From Vibrio ulleungensis (lineage in GTDB: Bacteria > Pseudomonadota > Gammaproteobacteria > Enterobacterales > Vibrionaceae), in contig NZ_JAFEUM010000007.1 of NCBI RefSeq assembly GCF_016900875.1, forward strand, positions 124,001-188,000: a stretch of DNA of 64,000 nt, given 5' to 3'. The position numbers and the translations under genes were made by a program. The notes beneath the pieces are model-generated. The model had not been told where the DNA came from, did no database searches, and saw only the letters and a list, made by a program, of their open reading frames with translations. This document shows, one piece after another, positions 54,651-62,753 of this stretch; within the stretch, counting starts at the first letter, position 1; each line of letters begins with the position of its first letter.

Positions 54651-56672
54651 TTAAAGTGCAGCGATGCCTTCAAACAACGCACGTTGTGCAGACTCAGCGC
54701 GGTAGAACACCGCAGGCTGACCAATCGGTGCTTCAACGTCAACCCACTCACCACCTGTGAAGGTTTCGCCAGTAAAGGCGTGGATCCAGTTATCTTTCGG
54801 AAGATACACTTTCTTCACTGTTTCGCCTTGGTTGTAGACTGGAGCAACTAGCATGTCGCGACCAAACAAATACTGGTACTTGATCTCATAAGTTTCAGCT
54901 TCGTCTTCGTAGTGCATAAACAGTGGACGTTGTACTGGCATACCTTTTTGTGAGTTAAGCGCTACAGCGTCTTTGATGTAAGGCTTAAGGTGCTTAAACA
55001 CGCGAGTAAATTTCGCTAGGTGCAGCAAGGTTTCTTCGTCAGTATCAAACTGATGGTTATCATCCGGACGGTTACCTTCGTGACCACGCAAAATTGGGGT
55101 GAATGCGTTCATCTCAACCCAACGCTGATACAGCTCTTTAGAGCGCTTCTTGCCATGAAGTGTCGTGTAACCACCGATGTCACTGTGGTGGATACCATTA
55201 CCCATTAGGCCAGAAGAAAGCGCGGCTGGGATCACTGAAGCCAGACCATCGTCCAAACACCAGTCAACAAGCTGATCACCGCCCCACAATGTGTGACAGT
55301 AACCTTGAATGCCCGTACCACCGGCACGCATGAAGAAAAGAATGTCGTCAGTCTTACCCGCTTCTTCAATTGCCTCGTGTTGAATTTTCGCCCAGCGGTA
55401 AGGCCATTTATTGTGTTCAATTTCAGCGCTAACACCATTGCTTAGTGTGCAGTCTGTTGGTAAGTACTCACCAAAGTCGCCCATCCAACCGTCAAGGCCA
55501 AAATCAATCATGTTGGTTTTGATGACGTCTTTATACCATTCACACGCTTCAGGGTTAGTGAAATCCACCACACCACAGTAGAACTCACCAAAGTCGACCA
55601 CATATTTAGAGCCGTCTTTCTTAGTTGCCAGGTAGCCTTTTTCTGCTGCTATTTTGTATAGCGGGTAATCTTCTAGTACGTACGGGTTGATGTAACCTAG
55701 GAAGCGAACACCCTGCTCTTTAAGCTCATGGATTTTAGTATCCAATCCAGGGTACATCTCTGGGTTCCATTGCCAATCCCATTGAAGGCGCTTGCCAAAA
55801 GAAGTGATTTTTTTGCCTTGCCAATCTTGGCACCATGCACCCGCTACTTCGACGCCGTGCTGCTTAGCGATAGCGATTTTCTCAACGGTAATATCTGTAC
55901 CACCTTGTAAACCCAATATCACGCCATCGTGAACCCAGTCAGGCAGCATAGGCTGACGACCAAATACGCCGGTGATGTTTTCCATCAATGCGTCGTAGCT
56001 CTCTTCACGATCAAGCAGTAAGTATTGCGGAATATCCCAAGCTTGAAGCTCGTGGAAAGTGTCGTTGGTAAAATCGAAATCAGCGTAAGCTGTGGTTTCT
56101 AAGTGGCAGAAGTATTTGTCGTCTGACACAAATGTAGGCTGAGGGTAGTTGGTGGTGTAGTAATCACCGCCTGCTTTGTCTTTTACGTCAGCCATAAAGG
56201 TGACTTCGGTCTTTTTATTTCGACCAACACCTGGCTCCGAAGACCATAGAGGGAAATTTTTACCACGAAGGTTGAGGTAAGTCAGCTGCTCGCCACAACC
56301 AAATACGCGCTCTTCTTTGTCGGCCGCAACACGCAGCCAAAAACGGTTGTACTTTTTATCGATCGCTTCAAACTCGGCCTTGAGGCGGCCTTCTGCAGTT
56401 GGAGAAACGATCATTTTTAGAACCGCTTCACCGTCAAATTTAAAGCTAACAGCAAAGGCTTCAACACCTTCACGTTCAAAACGCTCAACGTCAAATTGAC
56501 GCATAGGTAAGCGCTCTGTTACATAATCTGTAATATCGAAGTTACCACGATACATGTCGTAGTTGGCTTCACCAACACCTAAGAATAGGATCGGTGCGTC
56601 AGTGCTATGTTCGAACACAACACGATCTTTGTGAGTCAGGGTAAAGCCAGTCTCTGTAGTAGTTAATTTCAT
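54651..56672 (-). CDS. yihQ: sulfoquinovosidase (GH31 alpha-glycosidase, YihQ)
   Basis: The 673-residue GH31 enzyme aligns along its whole length with E. coli YihQ, six residues offset. The nucleophile is Asp399 (GWMGDFGEYLPTD) and the acid/base Asp466 (GGDQLVDWCLDDG). The five positions used by sulfoquinovosidases to bind the sulfonate sugar are all kept: Gln256 (LGLQGGTD), Gln282 (CQDWQG), Arg295 and Trp298 (SFGKRLQW) and Tyr502 (DIGGYTTL). It hydrolyses sulfoquinovosyl glycerol to sulfoquinovose and glycerol. No signal peptide, so cytoplasmic. It follows the TRAP genes on the same strand. Often mis-annotated as alpha-glucosidase. Confidence 0.93.
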   Translation of the reverse strand: MKLTTTETGFTLTHKDRVVFEHSTDAPILFLGVGEANYDMYRGNFDITDYVTERLPMRQFDVERFEREGVEAFAVSFKFDGEAVLKMIVSPTAEGRLKAEFEAIDKKYNRFWLRVAADKEERVFGCGEQLTYLNLRGKNFPLWSSEPGVGRNKKTEVTFMADVKDKAGGDYYTTNYPQPTFVSDDKYFCHLETTAYADFDFTNDTFHELQAWDIPQYLLLDREESYDALMENITGVFGRQPMLPDWVHDGVILGLQGGTDITVEKIAIAKQHGVEVAGAWCQDWQGKKITSFGKRLQWDWQWNPEMYPGLDTKIHELKEQGVRFLGYINPYVLEDYPLYKIAAEKGYLATKKDGSKYVVDFGEFYCGVVDFTNPEACEWYKDVIKTNMIDFGLDGWMGDFGEYLPTDCTLSNGVSAEIEHNKWPYRWAKIQHEAIEEAGKTDDILFFMRAGGTGIQGYCHTLWGGDQLVDWCLDDGLASVIPAALSSGLMGNGIHHSDIGGYTTLHGKKRSKELYQRWVEMNAFTPILRGHEGNRPDDNHQFDTDEETLLHLAKFTRVFKHLKPYIKDAVALNSQKGMPVQRPLFMHYEDEAETYEIKYQYLFGRDMLVAPVYNQGETVKKVYLPKDNWIHAFTGETFTGGEWVDVEAPIGQPAVFYRAESAQRALFEGIAAL

Positions 56673-56794
56673 TTAAAACCTCGATTAGCAAAGCCATGAT
56701 GGCCTCACCTAATATTTCACGTTGATGAACACTATCTAACTCTTTAGTTGTTTTGTGATTCTTTGTCCATAAAGAACAGAAGGGAGCTAGAAGT

Positions 56795-56819
56795 TGGCCT
56801 CTACATGTCGCAGAGGCCA
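56795..56819 (-). promoter_or_regulatory. intercistronic stem-loop between dctP and yihQ
   Basis: TGGCCTCT/AGAGGCCA with a 9-nt loop lies 15 bp after the binding-protein gene, without a U tract. Such stems often protect the mRNA of the abundant binding protein and lower expression downstream. Confidence 0.55.
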
Positions 56820-56833
56820 TTTGTAGTTAAGTC

Positions 56834-57883
56834 TTACTTGAACTGCATGTCGTAGTCAGCTTGGATAGCCATTTCACACGTTTTGATCTCATTTTCAAAA
56901 CGTTGTAGCCATTTCTCGCCTTCTTTACCTGTAGAGCTCAAGAAGTAGTCTTTAACAGCCACTGTTTCTTTTTGGAACTCAGCTTTTTCTGCTGCAGATG
57001 GGCTGTAAATGGTACCACCAGCTTTACGGAACTCTTCGTATGCTGAGAATTCTTTGTGCTTAGGATACGCACGTAGGTATTGGTTTTGAGCATCAATACC
57101 ATCGACAATCACTTCTTTAAGTTCGTTAGGCATAGACTTGAACTTCATGTCGTTGAATACCCATGCACCACCCATGTATGCGTGACCATCAAGGATCATG
57201 TAGTCTAGGCTTTCATGGAATTTGTTTTGCACGATATCAACGATGCCGTTCTTAGTACCATCTACAACACCAGTAGAAAGTGCTGTGTACACTTCTGGCC
57301 ATGCGATAGGTGTTGGAGCGCCGCCTAGCTCTTTAACCAACTCTTGTTGGATTCGAGCTGGTACTGTACGCAGTTTCAGGCCTTTAACATCCGCAGGAGT
57401 CTTAACTTGTTTCTTAGTAGTTGCAATGTTACGCCAGCCACCAGAGTTAGATACCATCATTAGACGAACGTTAGGAGCGCGCTGCATAAGCTCGCCACGA
57501 ACATCACCCAAGAATTCTTCGTTATCATAAACACACTCAGCTACACGGTCGTTTGGTAGCAAGTATGGTAGGTCAAACGCACCGACTGGGTTCCAGAAGT
57601 TAGCAAGCTCTGCCGTAGTGGTTTGGAAGTAATCAAACATGCCCGCTTGAATTCCAGCAATACACTCCTTTGCAGTGCCACATAGCTGACCTGATGGGTA
57701 AATATCTACTTCGATTGCACCGTTTGAGCGAGACTCTACATAGTTTTTAAATACCAAAAGAGATTGGTGGTTGTAGCTGTCTAGGTTAGATACGTGCGGT
57801 ACGGTTAGTTTGTAGTCCGCTGAGTATGCTGCACCAGAAGCAAGCAGTGCTGTAGTAGCAATGGCCAGTAGTGATTTTTTCAT
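56834..57883 (-). CDS. TRAP transporter substrate-binding protein (DctP family)
   Basis: The 349-residue periplasmic protein has a signal peptide (SGAAYSA), the DctP fold with SQQ-like NSGGWRNIATTKK, LKLRTVPARIQQELV carrying the arginine that normally clamps an anionic group, and PEVYTALSTGVVDGTKNGI. In this locus the ligand is probably sulfoquinovose or sulfoquinovosyl glycerol, whose sulfonate could replace the usual carboxylate. It is encoded after the two membrane subunits, 54 bp from dctM, with a strong AAGGA site. Confidence 0.88.
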   Translation of the reverse strand: MKKSLLAIATTALLASGAAYSADYKLTVPHVSNLDSYNHQSLLVFKNYVESRSNGAIEVDIYPSGQLCGTAKECIAGIQAGMFDYFQTTTAELANFWNPVGAFDLPYLLPNDRVAECVYDNEEFLGDVRGELMQRAPNVRLMMVSNSGGWRNIATTKKQVKTPADVKGLKLRTVPARIQQELVKELGGAPTPIAWPEVYTALSTGVVDGTKNGIVDIVQNKFHESLDYMILDGHAYMGGAWVFNDMKFKSMPNELKEVIVDGIDAQNQYLRAYPKHKEFSAYEEFRKAGGTIYSPSAAEKAEFQKETVAVKDYFLSSTGKEGEKWLQRFENEIKTCEMAIQADYDMQFK

Positions 57884-57937
57884 CGTATGTTCCTTATAGT
57901 CTTATATATTTTTGATTCACGTATTCTTTAAACCTGG

Positions 57938-59227
57938 TCACATCACACCGAGTAGTTTCGGAAGACCAATTACCAAGTCTGGGTAGAATGAGATTAAGAA
58001 GATGATCAAGAACTCAACAATCAAGAATGGAATGATCGCCTTCGATATTTTCTGTAGCGGTTCTCCGGATACCCCAGCGGCTACGAACAGCACCAGACCC
58101 ATAGGCGGTGTTGCAAGGCCAATAGAAAGGTTGATAACCATCACCACACCGAAGTGCACAGGGTCAATCCCCAAGTTGATCATGATTGGCGCAATGATTG
58201 GGCCAAAGATCAAGATAGCTGGACCTGCATCGAGGAACATGCCCACGATGAACAAGAAGATATTGATGATGAAGAACAGCATGATTGGGTCGCGAGTAAT
58301 TCCCATGAAGAAATCATTCACCATACTCGAAATGCCCGAGAAGCTAACTGCAGACGCAAACCCGCTTGCGGCAGCAACAATGATCAGTACCGCAGCAGCG
58401 TTCACAGCTACTTTTGCAAACAGCGCATACGTTGCTTTCATGTCAGCAACTTTGATGACATAAATCGATAGGAAGATAGCGTAGGCTACCGCAACCGCAG
58501 CGGCTTCAGTTGGCGTAAAGATACCACCGTAAATACCACCCAGAATGATTACTGGAGTAAGTAGCGGAAGAATAGCGAGCTTAAGGCTAGTTCTGCGGTC
58601 AAGCTTGCTTGCACGTGGCAGGGTTTCGACCTCTGGATATTTGGCGATCTGGAAGCGGTTAACCAACATCAAACCTAAGCAGAAAATAATACCAGGGACA
58701 ATACCTGCGATAAACATCGCTGCAACCGAGGTGTTCATAACAAAAGCGTAAAGTAGCATCAAACCAGACGGTGGGATGATATTACCTAATACTGTTGCCG
58801 CTGCAGTTAGCGCCGCTGAGTAGCTCTTGTTGTATTTGTATTTGGTCATTTCAGGGATAAGCATGTTGCCAATCGCTGAGGTCGCCGCTACCGCTGAGCC
58901 CGTCAAAGCACCAAACAGTGTAGAGGTCAAAATAACCACGTGACCAAGACCACCACGAAGGTGCTGAACACGCGTCTGAGCAAAAGAGATGATGCGTGGG
59001 GTGATACCACCGCTAGACATACATTCGCCTGCTAGCATAAAGAACGGCAGTGCTAGCAATAAGAAGTTATCCAAACCAGAGTAAAGACGCTGGTAAAGCA
59101 TGTTGATGAACAGAACCTGATCATTTTGTACAAAGGTGATGATGGGTGATAAACCCAAAGCAAACAGCACCGGTACCCCGATCAGCAGGAAAACTAAAAA
59201 ATAGAGAACGAAAATTGGAGAAACCAT
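57938..59227 (-). CDS. TRAP transporter large permease (DctM family)
   Basis: The 429-residue membrane protein has about twelve predicted helices and DctM hallmarks: IGVPVLFALGLS, ALPFFMLAGECMSSGGIT, FGALTGSAVAATSAIGN, IPPSGLMLLYAF, FTPTEAAAVAVAYA and GLATPPMGLVLFVAAGVSG. It couples solute uptake to the sodium gradient. ATG at 59227 has GAGG upstream and lies 10 bp after the dctQ stop; the longer frame to 59260 would overlap dctQ. Confidence 0.93.
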   Translation of the reverse strand: MVSPIFVLYFLVFLLIGVPVLFALGLSPIITFVQNDQVLFINMLYQRLYSGLDNFLLLALPFFMLAGECMSSGGITPRIISFAQTRVQHLRGGLGHVVILTSTLFGALTGSAVAATSAIGNMLIPEMTKYKYNKSYSAALTAAATVLGNIIPPSGLMLLYAFVMNTSVAAMFIAGIVPGIIFCLGLMLVNRFQIAKYPEVETLPRASKLDRRTSLKLAILPLLTPVIILGGIYGGIFTPTEAAAVAVAYAIFLSIYVIKVADMKATYALFAKVAVNAAAVLIIVAAASGFASAVSFSGISSMVNDFFMGITRDPIMLFFIINIFLFIVGMFLDAGPAILIFGPIIAPIMINLGIDPVHFGVVMVINLSIGLATPPMGLVLFVAAGVSGEPLQKISKAIIPFLIVEFLIIFLISFYPDLVIGLPKLLGVM

Positions 59228-59237
59228 GATAAGACCT

Positions 59238-59777
59238 CTACTCTGCCGCTTCGGCCGCAATTAGCGACTCTTTATAAGCGTTAAAATGGATAAGGTTGTG
59301 CAGAGAGCCAGCCAGTTTTTCTAAGGCAGCGAAGCACGAGATAAACAACATAATAGGTGGCATGGCATACACAACGTACATTGGAATTGGAATACTGTCC
59401 GCCATTACCGAGCCAGTCTTGAAGAAGTTGTAGCCAAAGTAGATCCACACAACAAAGAGAACAATTGCGCAGATGTGAGCCACAATCATCAGCAACTCAA
59501 ACACTCGAGTCCCTTTTAGTTTGTCGGTAATAAAGGTCATCGCGATATTACGATCTTGCAGATAGATGAGCGGCAGACAAAGGTAAGTCATGTAAATCAT
59601 CAAAAAGCGCGATGATTCATCCGTCCAGCTAAGAGGAATGTTTAAAATGTAGCGGCAAGCTACCTGTAGCAGAACGATCAGTGTCATCACAAACAACATA
59701 AAACCGGCTATTTGAGCGGTCCAGCGCGCGACAGGGGCATTGATCGTATGTAAAGCGTTTTCAATTGCTTTAAGCAT
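59238..59777 (-). CDS. TRAP transporter small permease (DctQ family)
   Basis: The 179-residue protein has four predicted membrane helices with the DctQ motif PLSWTDESSRFLMIYMTYLC and RNIAMTFITDKL. It is the first gene of the dctQ-dctM-dctP-yihQ unit, after 440 bp of non-coding DNA. Confidence 0.9.
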   Translation of the reverse strand: MLKAIENALHTINAPVARWTAQIAGFMLFVMTLIVLLQVACRYILNIPLSWTDESSRFLMIYMTYLCLPLIYLQDRNIAMTFITDKLKGTRVFELLMIVAHICAIVLFVVWIYFGYNFFKTGSVMADSIPIPMYVVYAMPPIMLFISCFAALEKLAGSLHNLIHFNAYKESLIAAEAAE

Positions 59778-60095
59778 AGAGTCACCATTGATTCTTTTAA
59801 GAAAATGTTTGGTAAGAGAGGGTTAGCCCTCTTGAGATGTGTTAAGCAAGGTTTTCGTTGAGGTTGTCGCTGCTTGAATTCATTGGTTTCAGCACAAGCT
59901 CTTACGCAATGCTCAAGACCTTCGATGATCCAATTGATTGAAACTGGTATCAACGGGGCCTTTGATGAGGGGGTGACCCGCAGCTAAAGTCCTTGATTTG
60001 GGCTTGGAAGTACACATTGTAGAGACCTTTCTTGCTATTCACGTTATGTATTTTGAGCCATCTCTGCGTATGGCCTCTTTGTTATTTTTAATCCT

Positions 60096-60139
60096 ACGTG
60101 ATTGTGAATTTCTTTCCGTGAAGCCATTCACAATCACGT
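60096..60139. repeat. perfect 14-bp inverted repeat upstream of the TRAP operon
   Basis: ACGTGATTGTGAAT (60096-60109) and ATTCACAATCACGT (60126-60139) are exact complements around a 16-bp spacer. It may be a long stem-loop or paired operator half-sites; no T tract follows on either strand. Confidence 0.7.
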
Positions 60140-60184
60140 CGAACTTGTTGCTTTTTGTACGTTTTCCATCACAAAAATGACAAG

Positions 60185-60206
60185 TGGAAACGTTAACACG
60201 GTTTCA
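60185..60206. promoter_or_regulatory. LacI-type operator-like inverted repeat
   Basis: TGGAAACGT-TAAC-ACGGTTTCA is an imperfect inverted repeat of two 9-bp arms around GTTAAC-containing sequence, the general form of LacI/GalR-family operators. It lies between the aldolase stop and the TRAP operon. Confidence 0.4.
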
Positions 60207-60217
60207 TTTTTGTTCGA

Positions 60218-61078
60218 TTACGCTTTTCCAGCCGATCCGAATAGACGAATTTTGTGCTGTACAACTTCGACCATAGACGCAATACCCGTGTTCATAACGT
60301 CGGCTAGAATGAAGTCATTCTCATTCTCTTTCCAGTGAGCTTGAACGCCTTTGATGAAGCCTTGACGAAGCTCTGTATCAACGTTGATTTTTGCAACGCC
60401 GCGCTTAACAGCTTCAACAACTTGGTCATCTGGCACACCAGAACCACCGTGTAATACGATTGGCTTTTTAACGGCTTCTTTGATTTCAGAAAGACGGTCG
60501 AATTTAAGCTCAGGAGTGGTCTTGTAAACACCGTGTGCAGTACCAATTGAAACTGCAAGGTAGTCAACACCTGTACGCTCAGAGAAGTCTAGTGCCTCTT
60601 CTACAGTGGTGATCATCGCGTCTTTTTCATCAACCGTGATGTCATCTTCTGTACCACCAATCTTACCGATCTCCCCTTCAGCACCAAGGCCTAGGGCATT
60701 AGCAACTTCAACCACTGCTTTAGTAATACGGATGTTGTCTTCAAACGGTAGTGCCGAGCCGTCAAACATAAGCGATTGGAAGTCACGAGTTGCCGCTTCC
60801 ATGCATTGTTCAAATTTACGGCTGTGATCTAGGTGAACACAGATTGGTACAGTAATTTGGTGATGCTCAATCAACGAGTCGATGGCGTCACGAAGAGGTT
60901 TCATGCCCATTTCATTTATTGCTTTTTGACCAATCTGGATCATGATTGGTGATTTTTCTTGTTCAGCCGCAAGCAATACAGCTTTGATTGTTTCTAGGTT
61001 ATGAGCGGTAAAAGCGCCGATGGCATAGCCATTGTTCCACGCTTCTTGAATCATTGTTTTACCAGACATGTAAGGCAT
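60218..61078 (-). CDS. class II ketose-bisphosphate-type aldolase, probable sulfofructose-1-phosphate aldolase
   Basis: The 286-residue zinc aldolase is of the GatY/KbaY type: GAFTAHNLETIKAVL, CVHLDHSRKFEQC with the catalytic Asp and a zinc His, AEGEIGKIGGTEDD, SIGTAHGVY, LHGGSGVPDDQV and KINVDTELR. GatY-type enzymes cleave ketose bisphosphates to DHAP. Between the TRAP genes and yihS, the likely substrate is sulfofructose-1-phosphate, giving DHAP and sulfolactaldehyde, the job done in E. coli by the unrelated class I aldolase YihT. GAGGA precedes the ATG. Tagatose-bisphosphate aldolase is the alternative. Confidence 0.85.
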   Translation of the reverse strand: MPYMSGKTMIQEAWNNGYAIGAFTAHNLETIKAVLLAAEQEKSPIMIQIGQKAINEMGMKPLRDAIDSLIEHHQITVPICVHLDHSRKFEQCMEAATRDFQSLMFDGSALPFEDNIRITKAVVEVANALGLGAEGEIGKIGGTEDDITVDEKDAMITTVEEALDFSERTGVDYLAVSIGTAHGVYKTTPELKFDRLSEIKEAVKKPIVLHGGSGVPDDQVVEAVKRGVAKINVDTELRQGFIKGVQAHWKENENDFILADVMNTGIASMVEVVQHKIRLFGSAGKA

Positions 61079-61143
61079 GTGAGAAATCCTCTTTGGAATT
61101 GTTTGTTGGTTACAGAGCTAAAGTAGCAGTCAAAAGAACTCAT

Positions 61144-61213
61144 TTCTGTTAGTTAGCTATCACTTTATTACAAATATAGACACAAATGGACAAAAGTGAG
61201 TGTTGAAACACAA
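61144..61213 (-). promoter_or_regulatory. conserved control element upstream of the aldolase gene
   Basis: About 70 bp here match the region at 62617-62686 upstream of yihS in roughly 55 positions, including TATCACTTTAT, CACAAATGGACA and CACAAA. It lies 66 bp before the aldolase start and probably holds the promoter and regulator site. Confidence 0.7.
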
Positions 61214-61242
61214 AAATACTCAAAAGGTTGTATTATCTAGGG

Positions 61243-61271
61243 TAAAAAAAATGACAGCCCTAGGCCGTCAT
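61243..61271 (-). terminator. yihS terminator
   Basis: On the minus strand ATGACGGCC-TAG-GGCTGTCAT (one G-U pair) is followed by eight T residues, downstream of the yihS stop. It makes the aldolase gene a separate unit. Confidence 0.85.
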
Positions 61272-61308
61272 TTCATATCGATTGAAGTGAATTAGCGCAT
61301 TAACGCGC

Positions 61309-62559
61309 TTACTTCATGTTTTCGTCTAAGCGACCTTGTGCCAATGCTGGTGCAAGACCCGGTGTTAACGGTAGACGAGGGATCACTAGGCAGTGCATAA
61401 GGTGGTAAATGTCTTGTTTACCATCCCAAACTTTGCTGGTGCCCGCTTGGTTGTTGCAGTCCAGCTCTTGCCACCAAGAGCAGCCTTCGTAATCGATAAG
61501 GTAGGTGCGGCAGTAGTCCCACCAAAGGCGGTAGTACTCTTCGTACTTTTTATCGCCAGTGACTTCGTATAGGGCATAAGCCGTACCAATGGCTTCAACA
61601 GGTGCCCAACGAATACGCTCACGAACTACTGGCTTGCCATCCCAATCTACCGAGTAAACAAAGCCTGGTGCACCATCGACATGCCATGCGTCACGAACAG
61701 TTGCATCAAACAAGCCAATCGCATCTTCCAGCATCCACTCAGGAGCTTCTGCGCCAATGTCTAATAGCGTAGCGCGAAGGTGACAAATCAAACGACCCCA
61801 CTCAATCCAGTGGCCAGGTGTACCGCCGTAGGCACGGAAGTGACTTGCAGGTGTTTCTTTGTTGTAATCTGGCAATGGATTCCAGTCTGAATCAAAGTGT
61901 TCATTTACGCGGTAGCTCAGGCCCTTAGCCGTTTTGTGAACCATGAACTCTGTAATGTTCAGTGCGCGATCGAGCCACTTTTTATCTTTTGTTACATCGT
62001 AAACGATCAAGAAGGCTTCGACAGAGTGCATCGCCATGTTGCCACCGCGATAGTCTTCGGTTTCAGTGAACTCGCGGTCCCATGATTCGTAACACATCTG
62101 TTTCTCTTCAACCCAGAAATGCTCGTCGTAGACTTTAATCGCTTCATCAAGCAGCGCTTGTGCTCGTGGGTGACCGGTTGTTACCGCACTAGCAGCACCA
62201 AGAAGTAAGAATGCGTGTTGATAACCCTGCTTTGAGTCATCCATAACGCCTTCACCTTCGTTGTCGATGGTTGCGAACCAACCGCCGTGCTCATGGTCTT
62301 TTAGAGGGCCTTCAAGCGCTGCGATACCATGCTCAACGAGGTCCATAGCTCCAGGACGTCCCATGTGAGCGGCAAGTGCATAACAGTGCAACATACGCGC
62401 TGAGATCCACAGGCGAGTGCCCATTTCATCGCGCACGTTGCCGTTATTGCCAATCCAACCAAAACCATTTGGCACTACCGCATTGCGACCAAATTCAAAG
62501 ATACGGTCTGTTTCTGTATCCAACCAAGAGTTATGAGAACGGGTGTTAATCCACTTCAT
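61309..62559 (-). CDS. yihS: sulfoquinovose isomerase YihS (AGE family)
   Basis: The 416-residue (alpha/alpha)6-barrel protein aligns end to end with E. coli Yih[72 protein letters not shown] with one catalytic His, and [18 protein letters not shown] with the other. It converts sulfoquinovose to sulfofructose; the family also interconverts mannose and fructose. AAGGA upstream. It has its own control element and terminator. Confidence 0.93.
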   Translation of the reverse strand: MKWINTRSHNSWLDTETDRIFEFGRNAVVPNGFGWIGNNGNVRDEMGTRLWISARMLHCYALAAHMGRPGAMDLVEHGIAALEGPLKDHEHGGWFATIDNEGEGVMDDSKQGYQHAFLLLGAASAVTTGHPRAQALLDEAIKVYDEHFWVEEKQMCYESWDREFTETEDYRGGNMAMHSVEAFLIVYDVTKDKKWLDRALNITEFMVHKTAKGLSYRVNEHFDSDWNPLPDYNKETPASHFRAYGGTPGHWIEWGRLICHLRATLLDIGAEAPEWMLEDAIGLFDATVRDAWHVDGAPGFVYSVDWDGKPVVRERIRWAPVEAIGTAYALYEVTGDKKYEEYYRLWWDYCRTYLIDYEGCSWWQELDCNNQAGTSKVWDGKQDIYHLMHCLVIPRLPLTPGLAPALAQGRLDENMK

Positions 62560-62616
62560 CTTTTGTTTCCTTATATTTTTTTGTTGCCACCGAAATTATC
62601 AGTCAGTGGCATCTAA

Positions 62617-62686
62617 TTCTGTTAGTTGAGTATCACTTTATGACAAAAATAACCACAAATGGACATTTTTGAGCGTTAGTGCACAA
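62617..62686 (-). promoter_or_regulatory. conserved control element upstream of yihS
   Basis: This is the partner of the element at 61144-61213: TTCTGTTAGTT, TATCACTTTAT, CACAAATGGACA, TGAG, GTT and CACAAA occur in the same order and spacing. It lies 58 bp before the yihS start. Confidence 0.7.
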
Positions 62687-62712
62687 ACTATGACAATTTT
62701 GGACAAGATTAA

Positions 62713-62736
62713 TGCAGAGCGACGGGTCGCTCTGCA
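62713..62736 (-). terminator. stem-loop after the epimerase gene
   Basis: TGCAGAGCGA/TCGCTCTGCA with a 4-nt loop, 18 bp past the epimerase stop. The following minus-strand sequence is TTAATCTTG, so termination is plausible but weak. Confidence 0.6.
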
Positions 62737-62753
62737 ATGACTTTGAAGAAGCC

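Larger units (their letters stand above)
59778..60217. other. 440-bp control region of the TRAP operon
   Basis: No gene was accepted here: short frames on both strands lack ribosome sites and family resemblance. It contains the two inverted repeats listed separately (60096-60139 and 60185-60206). The promoter of dctQMP-yihQ should lie here. Confidence 0.6.

Noticed and set aside
54651..56672. Plain maltose/isomaltose alpha-glucosidase
   Set aside because: The five sulfoquinovosidase positions and the YihS/YihU neighbours argue for sulfoquinovosidase; no maltose genes are near.
59778..60217. Short open frames on both strands (for example 59998-60180 on the plus strand)
   Set aside because: No ribosome site, no family resemblance, low-complexity composition; the region is better explained as the TRAP operon control region.
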